Assembly: GCA_963210315.1 (NCBI GenBank)
Contig: OY723268.1
Location: forward strand, 372,001 to 436,000
Direction: 5' to 3'
Source of the DNA: Rhynchopus euleeides
Taxonomy: Eukaryota > Euglenozoa > Diplonemea > Diplonemida > Diplonemidae
Length of the DNA: 64,000 bases
Part shown: piece after piece, positions 10,347-19,685 of the stretch
How positions within the stretch are numbered: the stretch's first letter is position 1
Layout of the letters: each line of letters opens with the position of its first letter
Position numbers and translations under genes: made by a program
The notes under the pieces: generated by a model
Told to the model about the DNA's origin: nothing
Databases searched by the model: none
Seen by the model: only the letters and a program-made list of their open reading frames with translations

Positions 10347-10478
10347 GCCCCATCACCAACTAGGAATTGTAAATGGAAAGTAATGGGGGGTGGGTCTGTG
10401 CAGGGAAGATAGTTCGGCGTGAAAAATAACCTGATGCCATGCAAGGTACTCCCCTAGTTTTCAATGGAAATTGGCCCA
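10347..10478. repeat. Right terminal inverted repeat (132 bp)
   Basis: Reverse complement of 7847-7979, ending GGAAATTGGCCCA before the outer TA. Confidence 0.9.
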
Positions 10479-10499
10479 TATCAACAGGAAATGGCTGGA

Positions 10500-10645
10500 A
10501 CACCCGTCGTTTCAGCAGGTTCACCCGTCGTGCCGACGGGTGGCACCCGTCGACTCGACGGGTCCACCCGTCGAGTCGACGGGTGCCGCCTGTCGAGTTT
10601 TCACCCGTCGTCCCGACTAGTCGACCCCACCCGTCACTGCCCGAC
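10500..10645. repeat. CCCGTCG/CGACGGG palindrome array
   Basis: The heptamer CCCGTCG and its complement CGACGGG recur about a dozen times, in both orientations. At 10522-10542, CACCCGTCG and CGACGGGTG flank a 3-nt loop. At 10542-10587, a perfect 22-bp inverted repeat has only a 2-nt spacer, and each arm is itself nearly palindromic, so a cruciform is possible. Two CGACTAGTC-like words follow. The array starts about 20 bp outside the TIR transposon. It is not coding. Confidence 0.85.
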
Positions 10646-11306
10646 TAGTCCGTGGTGGAGGGGGCCGGGGGGGGGGGGGGGGGTGGCGTTCCATACGAGG
10701 GTGTGGGGATTGCATAAGACACGCAGGCAGGATTTTCGCTGAAAGCGGTGGGAGAGAAGAGTGAGGTTATTTTCTTCAATGCACCCCCCCCCCCCTTGTG
10801 GTTTCAGAAACAATGGGGCCTCACTTCAGTTCTCCCGATATCCGACTTTCATCTCTCCCTTGATTGTACTTCGTTTGATGCGTTGGAGGCTTCAGATCGG
10901 AACGCACTACACAGTGGAGTCACAAAACACCCCCTTGCCTGATGAAGGGCGTGACGTGCAGGAGTGCGGCTGGCAGAGCTGAAAGATCACACGCGTAAAA
11001 AATATCACCTGGAGAATTGACGCTTGACGAAGCTGCCGGAGGATTGCGCTGATCATCCACGACCACCACCACCCCGCCCCGAGATGTGCTCAAAACAAAT
11101 TTGTTGTTGTTGCGTGTGCCCCCCCCCTCCGCCTCTGCTTCGAACTGCCTTTTCTTCCGAGACTGAGTGGCTTGCCTTGAATAACGATTTGAACGATTCT
11201 GGCCTTTGCATCCCAGGTGGATTTTTGGAGGTGGTTGGCAGCCCCTCTCCCCCATGCACACTCTCACACAACAACAGGGTTAGCGGGGTGCTAGAATTTG
11301 TTCACC
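10646..11306. other. Intergenic stretch with G/C runs and a MITE-family fragment
   Basis: No gene is supported. It contains a G-run at about 10667-10683, a C-run near 10785, and at about 10869-10892 the words TTCGTTTGATGCGTTG and GGCTTC, which resemble the core of the MITE family (compare 16560-16582). Open frames are short and low in complexity. Confidence 0.5.
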
Positions 11307-11420
11307 TAAGGGGGTCTTCGCTACGGGGTGATCGTCAGTGCATTTTGGTGCATTTCCTGTTGAATTGGCTGAAAACTGACGAAGTTTGTCGAAGTTTGTC
11401 GACCAGCGAAGACCCCCTAA
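11307..11420. repeat. 114-bp foldback element
   Basis: TAAGGGGGTCTTCGCT at 11307-11322 and AGCGAAGACCCCCTAA at 11405-11420 are inverted repeats matching at 15 of 16 positions, with an inner GTCAG/CTGAC pair and a direct repeat GAAGTTTGTC between them. This is a small non-autonomous transposon or foldback repeat; no TSD is clear. Confidence 0.65.
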
Positions 11421-11867
11421 TATGCAGTTTGCTTCTCAAAAACCGACCCGGGAGGGGGTGGGGGGCCCGCGACAAAGATTGGGGCTAAAAAAAACCCGCC
11501 CAGGCCATCCCAAGGTCCCAAAAATGAGAGCAGCGCATGGTGAAGTATATCTCAACGACAACAAGGGGAAGCGGCAGTCACTCTCCCGTCTTCTTCAACA
11601 GCTACCGTCTGCCCCGTTTGACTCTACTCACTCACTGCGGCAGGAGAGGTAGCCACCGCGCCCGAGCAGGGCAATACTCGTCTCTTTTTGGACGCAAGAT
11701 GGCGAGGCGTTGCGTAGAGAGTGCCCACTTCCCTGCACTTCTGAGCGAAGGTGTAACCTTCCTGGTGGTAGGAACTGTGATGGCATGATGGCACATTACC
11801 AATTTGAATGATTTTTTTGAACGATTTCTCTTAGTTTCAGGAACATGGTGCCCCTGACGACCCCATA

Positions 11868-11893
11868 TTGCGTAGTTTGTGCGTAGTGAAAAG
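11868..11893. repeat. Dispersed repeat, copy 1 (ATTGCGTAGTTTGTGCGTAG)
   Basis: ATTGCGTAGTTTGTGCGTAG followed by TGAAAA recurs exactly at 12803-12828. Near both copies is a GGTGCCCCTGA word, in opposite orientations, so the two sites look like rearranged copies of one repeat. Confidence 0.7.
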
Positions 11894-11940
11894 GGGGGGG
11901 GGGGGTCTCATTTTTTGATTTACTCAGCCATTCTCTGTCT

Positions 11941-12545
11941 CTATGCCGGGACCCCAAACTCAAGGAGTTCTTGCTGTTCCGGGGTCAGTGAGGGTGCAGG
12001 CGCTTCAGGTGCTGCAGGTGCTGCAGGTTCTTCAGGTGCTGCAGCGCTGGCAGCCTTCGGTGCGGGTTTCGACGCAGTCTTTGCAGGTCTCTTTGGGGGT
12101 GCCCTTTGGCGCGGTGCCTGCTTCAGCTCGTCGGGTGGAAGCATCAACGCATCATTAAGCGGTGCCTGCTTCAGCTCCTCCGGGTGGAAGCGTCAACGCA
12201 TCATTAAGGAAGAAGGAAGCACAGTTGCTACGCTTTTTTGCAGCTGCAGGAAACGACACCATACCCAACAACAATCCCCAGACCGTCGAGGGAGAGTGGG
12301 CGCCTGGATCCCGTGACACAGATCTCTAGTGCCGTTGTGATCCCCTCGGATAACGTCTCCTGGACGTTGTCAGCGGAGGTTGCCTGTGTGGCGGTGACCT
12401 CCGTATACCCCGCGGGATCCAGTGCCAGTAGCGCCTTCTTCAGCTTTTCGTCGACCCCTCGGCCGACGCTCTCCTTGATGTCAAGGGCCACCTTCAGGGT
12501 GGCACCTCGCAGCGCCCTGAAGGCTGTGATCGTATCATCATTCAC
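11941..12545 (-). pseudogene. Possible decayed coding region, function unknown
   Basis: Two minus-strand open stretches look more protein-like than their surroundings. The upstream one (12545-12228, no ATG at its beginning) reads NDDTITAFRALRGATLKVAL and onward to a stop. The downstream one (ATG at 12144 to 11941) is Ala/Pro/Lys-rich and ends LTPEQQELLEFGVPA. Between them the words PEELKQAP and PPDELKQAP belong to a 48-bp tandem duplication, each copy carrying a GAAGC[A/G]TCAACGCATCATTAAG repeat. The repeat and a frame change break continuity. It may be a gene remnant invaded by MITE-like sequence, or two unrelated stretches; no family is recognised. Confidence 0.3.
12137..12234. repeat. MITE-core repeat, tandemly duplicated
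   Basis: GAAGCATCAACGCATCATTA (from 12139) and GAAGCGTCAACGCATCATTA (from 12187) sit 48 bp apart within a tandem duplication. The second continues as GGAAGAAGGAAGCACAGTTG and recurs, inverted, at 17196-17236. The GAAGCGTCAACGC core is the same as in the 185-bp MITE (7750-7765). Confidence 0.7.
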
Positions 12546-13440
12546 AATCTCGAGGGTGTTCTACGCGGCTCCTGGAACTCACTTCCTTCTCAGGTGTTTC
12601 TGGGCATGGGGCAACCTTGCCCAGGTGTTTCTGGAGTCCCGCCCCACATGTCGTGCGTTCTTTCGTACGGTGTATAGTGAGTTCTGGCAATAATTTTTTG
12701 CTCGGTCAGCGCAGTGCCTCCAGTCCTGTCTCAGTAGCCACACAGAAAGGGGGACCAAAAAAAACTGGGGGGGGACCAAAAAGCGAGACCCCCCCCCCAG
12801 ATTGCGTAGTTTGTGCGTAGTGAAAAAGGGGTAAATCAGGGGCACCAGAACAGCTATCATTTTTTTTCCGATTCCTGCTGGGCTTTCGCATTAAAAAGAC
12901 TCGTGTCAGCACTTCGGTATCCTGCACGCATGCACTGGCCGTGTCACCGTTCGGACAAACAAAGAACGCAACCCGAGCCATTTTTTTTTGCAGTGGCTCT
13001 GACAGACCACCCGCTTGAGGGAAATGAGGGAGGGCTGTCCCAAGTTCGCCACTTTTGTGAGGGGGCACTTTTGCCTTCCTGCACTTCTGAGCAAAAGTGT
13101 CAGTGGTGCCGGGTAGACGTGTGGTGTCTGCGAAAGATCATTCGCGAGATCAAGGGGGTTTGGGGGGGGGGGGGAAGGGGGGGAAGGGGGCTTGCGGGGG
13201 GCAGGGGGGGGTGGGGGAGGGGTTCGTGAGAAAAACATATACGTGCGAGGGTATAAAAAAACTTGACGCTAGAGACAGAAACATGATATACACGCCACAC
13301 ACACCGCACACACACACACACACACCTGCCACGGAAAACGCGGCCACTGCAACAAAGCAGCCCCCATATCATGTGTGCCACACTTTGTTTCCACGCTTTT
13401 TTCCCTTCTGCTGCTTGGATTGCTTTTGGGCTATTTTTTT
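12546..13440. other. Gene-poor region with G-tracts and CA microsatellite
   Basis: This contains the second copy of the dispersed repeat (12803-12828), an extreme G-rich tract at 13157-13222 (runs of 7-14 G) and a (CA)n microsatellite at 13297-13326. No convincing coding sequence is seen. Confidence 0.55.
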
Positions 13441-13602
13441 TTACGCACACTTGTGAGCAGAAAATGTCACTCCACCACAGCCAAACGTGCTCCGCACACC
13501 ACTAGCCTCCCCCATCACAGGAGTTGAGGTTTTGTGTGTGGAAGCGTCAACGCATCACAAACAAAATACGAGTAAAGAGCGGCTGTACTGGAGTGACATT
13601 TT
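13441..13602. mobile_element. Diverged copy of the MITE family
   Basis: Colinear with the 185-bp element: GCACACTTGTGAGCAGAAAA, then ACCACAGCCAAACGTGCTC, then GTTTTGTGTGTGGAAGCGTC and AACGCATCACAAACAAAA. Its arms AATGTCACTCCACCACAGCC (13463-13482) and GGCTGTACTGGAGTGACATT (13581-13600) are near-perfect inverted repeats, better preserved than in the 185-bp form, which identifies the family as a foldback/MITE type. Confidence 0.75.
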
Positions 13603-15060
13603 TTGCTGTGCTCCCGCAGTGCCACACAATCTGCCAGCTGCACCACAAAGCACCCGCCATCTGAAACTCCCCCTCACACTGGCAGCGGTGGCATGCGCGC
13701 GCTGTGTCGGCATCGAGATTACTCTAAGATTCCCCACCCCCCTCCCCACCATCCACCCCCCCGGCTTTCTGTGGTGCAGACTGCACCGAACCCAGCGGCA
13801 CACTGGGCGCTTGGCGATTGCCGTTTAGTCTCCGACAGGCAGCGCACGAATCGACAGAATGCACACATGAAGCGGGTGACGAGCAGGCACACACACACAC
13901 ACGCGTGAATATGTTTTGTTTGGAAAGTGTCAGTGGCTTCACTTTGGTCGGGAGAAGGCCATTATCGGATCCTCGCGAGACCTAGAGCAAGCGCCACTCT
14001 GACACTCACACAACACATGAATCTTTTTTTTGGAGGCAGTGGTGTCCATCGCACTGAGCTCTTCGCTCTTGAAATGCACGTGCAAGCCACCGGTGCCCCA
14101 CAACAGACTCACGCGATGATGCACCCCCTGAAAATCGTCGAAGAACTACGTCAGAACTCGGTAAAAAAAGCACGGGCCTCTCTCGGGAGAAACACCGTAG
14201 AATGCGTAGAACCCACATAAGAACTGCGCAATTCGGCTGATTCAGGGGCAATACCGTGAAGCCTATTTTCTTTTGTTGATTTTGCCTCGTGTCGAACCTG
14301 CTGAGTGATTTTCTAATGCAACTCCTCCAGTGCCACACGTAAATCATGAAAAAAACTGTCGCTGCTGGGGGGTGGGGGGCGGGGTGGGGGCGGGATGTGT
14401 GGAAGAAGAGGCGGGGAGGTGGGGGGTGGGTGGGTGGGGAGGGGAAAGGGAAAAAGGCCCCCTCTGTTGCTTTCCGCATCATTGGAAAGGCTCTCGCAAA
14501 AAAAAATACCGCGCAGCGAAGCCCTCAAACCCAGCCTCCCACCCCCCCCCCCCTTCCCTGTTGCCGGCTGCCGTCCTTTAGACAGTGTTTCATAATCACA
14601 CGATAATCACATGAAATATTCTATCGGATCCTTTGCGGGACCGCTGACCCGCGTACCCTGTGGGAGTGTCGGGTGTGTGGTGTGTGTGTATGGGCGCAGT
14701 GGTGTAGTGGTGGATGACAGGGGAAGTCCTCAAAGCCGAACGCTCGACATGCGAAACAACATTTGAAATGCTGCTGGAGCTCGCAGTGGAGCCACACAGC
14801 TACATCACGAGCTGCCAGAGCTGCACTGCCCCCCCCCTTCAGATGCTTTCCTCCCGGGGCCCAAGAAACCTTTCCCTTTCCCGTCAAATTTTCGTTCCCT
14901 TTCCAGCCACAGCCCGCTCTTGGTAAAGCGTTGTGCTGTCTGGTGCGGCTGGCGGCTTCTCCACCTTGAGTCGCTTGTAGTTGTGTCGATTATCCTCACC
15001 AAGGGCACTGCTCTGGCTGATGCATTGCGTCCCTGCGACCCACCCTTCCGGGCTGCATAC
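13603..15060. other. Intergenic region downstream of PP4
   Basis: This probably includes the missing last exon and 3' end of the phosphatase gene, but I could not locate them. It contains a (CA)n tract near 13890, G-rich sequence at 14360-14450, a C-run at 14543-14555 and a (TG)n stretch at 14674-14688. No other gene is recognised. Confidence 0.5.
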
Positions 15061-16245
15061 CTGCGGCGCGGCTTCGAAGATCTTGTAGTTCTTGTTCTGG
15101 TGCTCGTCCAGTTCGAGGATCGACGCGACGTTACCACACCTGTAAGAAACCATGACAAAATGCAATGCGCCAAGCTGCCTGCGGAGCCACCGCACCACCC
15201 AGCAGAGACCGCCCCGCCTTGGCTAGCGCACCACTGGGAGGAGGCACAGCAACCACATACCTGTAGCAGTAGTTAGGTGCGGACCACACCGTCACAATAG
15301 AGTCGTTGAACAATGACTTGTACCCCTCCATCACCAGCTGGTGGGAACGTGCTATGAGGTCCACCTGTGCAGGGAAAGGGGCGTGTGGGTGTGGGTGTGG
15401 AGGCACCATCAGCCAGGGCACAACAAAACCTGGCACCACACTGGAGGCAGCAAACACTTCACAAAACAGCGATGCCCCCCCCTCCCCCCTTTGTGCCTTT
15501 GTGCAGCAGGGGACGCCCTCTACACCCAAAGCCTGGGATCCTCCTTCGGACATACGTTGTTGGTGGTGTTGAACTGCTGCACCACATCCCCGCCGAAGAG
15601 GTACCCCGCCCCACGGGGCGACAGACCCCACCCGTCGATGTCCTCCGGGTCAGACCACATCAGGTCGCACATCGCGCCGTCGTGCGGCACCTCCTGCTTG
15701 CGCTCGATCGCACGGATCTGCTCAAACGTGTTGATGCTCGGCGACAGCCCGCCGTGCAGACAGAGCACCCGCCCTCCGACCAGCGCCGAGAGCGTAAGGT
15801 AGTCAAACACATCTGTGCAGTACCGCCACACGTTAACACTCCCGTATTTACGGAGGCATTCGTCATAGAACCCATACACCTGAGTGATCTGTCTGCTTTC
15901 GTGGTTACCACGCACCAGCGTCACACGGTCCGGGTAGCGGACCTTCAGGGCGAGGAGGAGGAGGAATGTCTCCACCGAGTAGAACCCTCTGTCGACGTAG
16001 TCCCCCATGAAGACGTAATTTGTGACGGGGACGTCCCCGCCCACCTTGAACATCTCCCTCAGGTCATAAAACTGTCCGTGGATGTCCCCCACGATTGTGA
16101 CGGGCGCCGGCACCGGCTGCACGTTGCTCTCCTCCTGCAGCAGCTCGCGCGCCTTCAGGCAGAGCCCCTTCACCTCGCTCTCGCGGATCGGCTCGCAGCG
16201 CTTCAGCTGCTCGATCTGCTTGTCCAGGTTCCCCATGTCAGGCAT
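15061..16245 (-). CDS. PPP4C: Serine/threonine protein phosphatase 4 catalytic subunit (C-terminus unresolved)
   Basis: A PPP-family metallophosphatase that dephosphorylates Ser/Thr residues in nucleus and cytoplasm. Exons: 16245-15556 (230 codons from ATG), 15364-15261 and 15139-15061. Introns are canonical: GTATGT...AG for the first two, with the arginine codon of NYCYR-CGNV split AG|G. Metal and active-site motifs are all present: GDIHGQ (53-58), GDYVDRG (81-87), RGNHESR (112-118), HGGLSP (from 164) and SAPNYCYR. The N-terminal [20 protein letters not shown] and the [18 protein letters not shown] stretch resemble PP4 more than PP2A or PP6. The three exons give 291 residues; human PP4c has 307, so about 16 are missing. 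After 15061 a GTATGC donor is present, but no acceptor leading to the usual DYFL-type C-terminus was found. Read through unspliced, the frame continues 58 codons without such an ending. Confidence 0.93.
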
Positions 16246-16514
16246 CGTGCCCCAACGTCAGCCTCCAACAGGAGGGCGGGGTGGCGGCTGTAGATGGGTG
16301 GACCTGACGTCCGCTCGAGCTGCCGACAGCGAGCAGGGGGTGCTCGGGAGCAGAGCCGCTGCTCCGGGGAGGGGCAGGGTGTGGAATGTGCGGGACAGGG
16401 AGACGAGCCGGGTTTGCACGGAGCTCGTCGTGTGTCCTGCCCCCTGTTCCTGTCGGTGGGGGGGGGGGGGTTGGAGGGGGGTGCGCGAAAGGTGTTGTGC
16501 CGCCAACACATTGC

Positions 16515-16592
16515 GAAAGTGTCACTTCAACTCTGCCGCTCTTTCTTTACTGTTGATACTTCGTTTGATGCGTTGACGCTTCCACACAAAAA
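16515..16592. repeat. Partial MITE-family copy
   Basis: AAAGTGTCACTTCAACTCTG and GATGCGTTGACGCTTCCACA match one arm and the core of the family in the orientation of copy 2 (29763-29947). It lies about 270 bp upstream of the PP4 start codon. Confidence 0.6.
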
Positions 16593-17291
16593 AAATTATC
16601 AGCAAAAATGCTACAACGTTGAGAAGGGGGGTGGGGTGGCGGGAATTGCGGGCCCTCTCGCAGACCAAGCCACAGCCTAGACAAGCCGAGATTTCACCGA
16701 CCTCTCCCCCCGACCCACCGTTGGATCTTCTTCGGCTGGCTCCGGCCGTGTCACCTGGCTGCTGCTCAGGGCCAAGGCATATCTACCGTTTCTATATTAT
16801 AACATACTCTTTCTGAACACACCGCCCGTGCTGCGCCGGGGAGGTGGCACACAGCACGGCGCTAAGGCCAGCAGTGCCTTTTGGTATTCTAAATACAGAG
16901 CGCGCCCTCACAATGCAGGGAGGCACGCCTCGAACATAGCATATCATCACACGGATCATCATTCTATGGTGCGCCTTATGAAAGGCGTCGCACTTCATCC
17001 TCGCAGCAGGATGGCGAATTTTGTCAGCACTGCGATGTGGGAGGAACACACATGGTTGATCGTGCCCCCTGTGATCATCACTCACGAAGGAAACGGAAGT
17101 AGAAGTCCCCCCCCCCCCCCATCCGTTCTGTTTGGTCCACATCTGCGTGCGTGCCTAATCACCCTGGCGGGTGATTAGCGCATTCCACCGAAGCGTAGCA
17201 ACCGTGCTTCCTTCTTCCTTCATGATGCGTTGACGCCACGTCAGGCAACCACCACAAACCTTTTTCTGATCAGCGCAGAACACCACACACC
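16593..17291. other. Intergenic region between the coiled-coil gene and PP4
   Basis: No gene is seen. It contains a C-run near 17108-17120. At about 17190-17236 there is an inverted copy of the repeat at 12187-12232 (AAGCGTAGCAACCGTGCTTC, then CTTCTTCCTTCATGATGCGT). Confidence 0.5.
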
Positions 17292-18812
17292 CTATTGTCG
17301 ACGCATGTCGTGCAACCCAAACGGTACCGGTGCCTGTGAGAACAACTGCTGCTGCTGCTGCTGCTGCTCCGGCGACAGCACCCCCACCGCCCACCCCTTG
17401 AAGTGCTGCACCACCTGCCGGAGGTGCGCATTCTCGGCCGCCAGCCTCCCATGCCCCTCCCGCAGCGCGCCCCGCAGCCCGGCCCCCTCCTCCGCCGCAT
17501 CGCACAGCGCCTGCCGCAGCAGGGGCAGCTCCTGCCTCGCCGTATCCCGATCCGCCGCCAGCGCGGCGTACATCAGCCTCTCGCGCTCCACCTCCGCCTC
17601 ACGCCTCACACAGTCCACGCGGTACAGACGCACCTCCTCCCGCAGACGCTGCGCCTCCACCTCCGCCTCCGCCGCTGCGCGGCGGAGGGCTGCATCGGCA
17701 ACTCCACCACCACCACCACCACCACATTCGCCACCTCCGCCCCCACACGCCACAGGCACCGCCAGGACAGCCTCGCTTGCATGCAGGGGGGCAGGTGGGG
17801 GTTCCTCTGCCTGCCTCCGTGCCTCGTCCCGCTCAGCCTCAGCGCGGTGCCTCCCGTGCTCCGCCTCGGAGACTCTCCCCAGGAGCTCAGCGCTTGCGGC
17901 CTCCGCGGCGTGGCGCGAGGCTTCTGCGGCTGACGCCGCAGCCTCGGCTGCTCCGCGCGCCGCCTCAGCCGCTTCCAGCGGCGCGCGCAGCGCGGCGCAG
18001 CTGCCGCAGGGCTGCGCCTCCCGCTCGGACTGCCTGCCGCGCTGCGCCTTGAGCTCCTCCTCCGCAGCGGCCGCCCTCTCCTGCAGGGCTGCGAGGTCCG
18101 ACACCCGCCGCCTGTCCCGCGCATCCGCCGCGGCACGCAGGGCGGAGTGCTGCTCGCCTGCATCCTCCAGCTTCGCCTGCGCGATGCGGAGGGACTCCTC
18201 CAGCCCCGCCTGCCTCCCGCGCGCCTGCTTCAGGCTCTGCCCCACGCGAGCCAGCTCCCCGCGGAGACTCTTCTCGATGTCGCTGTGCTCCGATGCGAGC
18301 AGCGCGTCCTGCGCACGCAGGGCATCCACCTCCCTGCGGAGGGTGTTGCACTTCGACTGCAGTGCGGCACGCTCAGAGCAGGCTGTGTCAGCCCGGGCCT
18401 GTGCGGCATCCAGGTCTGCGAGGCGTTGGGCGGAGATGCCCTGCTCTGCCTGCAGCTTGCGGTGGAGGGCGCCCTCAGCCTCGGCGCGGCGCTGCAGTGT
18501 TGTGACCAGGTCCAGCGCCTCCTGGACCTGGGCGATGCATTTCTTCTTCGTGTCGCGGAGCTCCGCTTTCAGCTGTGCGGCGCGCGACTCCGCCCGCGCC
18601 AGGTCCGTCGCGTGGAGCGCGAGGCGGGGCGGGCTGTCGGGGTGGCGGGGGCGGCGCGGGCTGGTGTGGATCGACTCGAGGCCCCCGCCGACCCCGGCGC
18701 TGCTCCGCCGGGTGGCGGCGAGGCTTGCGGAGCGGAGGTCACCTAGGAACACCGTCAGCTGCTCCGCCTGGCTTGCGAGGCGCGCGTGCAGGCCATCGGG
18801 GTCGGCGTGCAT
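17292..18812 (-). CDS. Ala/Glu/Arg-rich coiled-coil protein, 506 residues, function unknown
   Basis: An open minus-strand frame starts at the first ATG (18812, MHADPDGLHARLASQAEQL) and ends with TAG. From about residue 70 almost to the end it is a heptad-rich, Ala/Glu/Arg/Gln-dominated helix typical of long coiled coils, for example LRREVDALRAQDALLASEHS and LREEVRLYRVDCVRREAEVE. A Gly-run interruption with two cysteines occurs around 360-380. A short C-terminal segment (HFKGWAVGVLSPEQQQQQQQ) ends in polyglutamine. No catalytic or membrane motif is seen. A structural or cytoskeletal role is the usual guess but is not shown. The frame remains open upstream of the ATG as a proline run, over a CT-rich tract without an AG before the ATG, so an upstream exon cannot be excluded. 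Confidence 0.7.
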   Translation of the reverse strand: MHADPDGLHARLASQAEQLTVFLGDLRSASLAATRRSSAGVGGGLESIHTSPRRPRHPDSPPRLALHATDLARAESRAAQLKAELRDTKKKCIAQVQEALDLVTTLQRRAEAEGALHRKLQAEQGISAQRLADLDAAQARADTACSERAALQSKCNTLRREVDALRAQDALLASEHSDIEKSLRGELARVGQSLKQARGRQAGLEESLRIAQAKLEDAGEQHSALRAAADARDRRRVSDLAALQERAAAAEEELKAQRGRQSEREAQPCGSCAALRAPLEAAEAARGAAEAAASAAEASRHAAEAASAELLGRVSEAEHGRHRAEAERDEARRQAEEPPPAPLHASEAVLAVPVACGGGGGECGGGGGGGVADAALRRAAAEAEVEAQRLREEVRLYRVDCVRREAEVERERLMYAALAADRDTARQELPLLRQALCDAAEEGAGLRGALREGHGRLAAENAHLRQVVQHFKGWAVGVLSPEQQQQQQQLFSQAPVPFGLHDMRRQ

Positions 18813-19039
18813 CCAACAGGAAGAGGGTGGTGGTGGAGGGGGTGGGGGTGGGGGGGTGATCGCCACCCACCTTCCCCACAGACCGTCCCCTCACACAGCT
18901 TGGGCCGACCTGTGACCCCCCTTCCGTTCGCCTGCAGTGCGGGGTGGGTGCGTGTAGGGGTGCGAAAGTGGGAGTGAGTGGGGGGAGGGGGGGGTTTTTT
19001 TTGATTGTCGAGAGGGAATGGAAAACAGATGCGGCCGAG
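18813..19039. promoter_or_regulatory. Upstream region of the coiled-coil gene
   Basis: On the coding strand this ends in a pyrimidine-rich run (CCACCACCACCCTCTTCCTG) directly before the ATG. A similar tract ending CTCCTGTTGGAG lies about 20 nt before the PP4 ATG. Whether these are splice-acceptor tracts cannot be decided, because the first lacks an AG before the start codon. Confidence 0.3.
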
Positions 19040-19232
19040 AAAGTCACTTCACTTCCATTCAACAGCAACCACTCTGAGCCTGTATTGTGTTTGTTGATGC
19101 GTTCGACGCTGCTACAGAAAAAACCCTGAAATGCATGATCGTCACCCCCGGAGCCTTGAGGAAGGGTGGGGTTAGTGTATAGAGCACGTTCGGAGGATTG
19201 CTGTGGTGACTGCCTGCTCACACGAGTGTGCA
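19040..19232. mobile_element. Diverged MITE-family copy
   Basis: Colinear with 29763-29947: AAGTCACTTCACTTCCATTC, TGTTTGTTGATGCGTTCGAC, then GGGTGGGGTTAGTGTATAGA with GCACGTTCGG, and finally CTCACACGAGTGTGC. Ends and length are close to the 185-bp element, with scattered substitutions. Confidence 0.75.
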
Positions 19233-19657
19233 GGAAGAGATTTTCTTACACAGATTAAGCACCCCCTGCCCCGAGAGACGGCAAAACGACAGCTTCTTCG
19301 AGAAACTGGGGGGTGTGTGGGTGCGGCATGTCACGGCGGAGACATGTCAACGTCAAAGGAAAACGCGGGGAGGTGTCTCGGGTGGGCGTCGGGAGGGGGC
19401 GGGGGTGGGTGTGACTTTCCAACACCTGCAACGCAGGGGAGGCAAATGACTGTAGCTTCCTGCGCCTACAACATGTATCGGGATACGGAACAAGGAAGGG
19501 ACGTAAACGTCCGTAAGAGCGGATGGGTCGTGACCTGAAGGGTCGGCCTCATGAGGGCCTGGATGTGAGAGTGGGTGGGGGACATGGGGTGGGGTGTGGG
19601 TTCAGGAAAGACAAGTATAATGGCAAAAAGGATGCAGCAAAGGTGCAAAAGGTGCAA

Positions 19658-19685
19658 GCGGGCAGCAGGCATGCCTGCTGCCCGC
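19658..19685. repeat. 28-bp perfect palindrome (copy A)
   Basis: The half-site GCGGGCAGCAGGCA is followed directly by its exact complement. It lies downstream of the giant gene and is duplicated at 50720-50747. Confidence 0.9.

Larger units (their letters stand above)
7847..10478 (-). mobile_element. Decayed TIR DNA transposon, about 2.6 kb, superfamily unknown
   Basis: A long inverted repeat closes this interval: 7847-7979 (starting TGGGCCAATTTCCATTG) matches the reverse complement of about 10347-10478 almost perfectly, with one C-run length change and rare mismatches near the inner edge. A TA lies outside each end (7845-7846 and 10479-10480), consistent with a 2-bp TA target duplication, although the flanks GATA/TATC are symmetric and leave the exact boundary ambiguous. 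The interior holds a broken minus-strand gene with C2H2 zinc-finger motifs. The TIR length and the lack of a recognisable DDE core leave the superfamily open. Confidence 0.8.

Noticed and set aside
16792-17142. Small protein-coding gene between PP4 and the coiled-coil gene
   Set aside because: The open frame is short, of mixed composition, crosses a homopolymer run and has no recognisable feature.
18813-18866. Proline-run N-terminal extension of the coiled-coil protein
   Set aside because: The frame upstream of 18812 opens with GTG and encodes only a proline run from a CT-rich tract. More likely untranslated leader or splice-acceptor pyrimidines.
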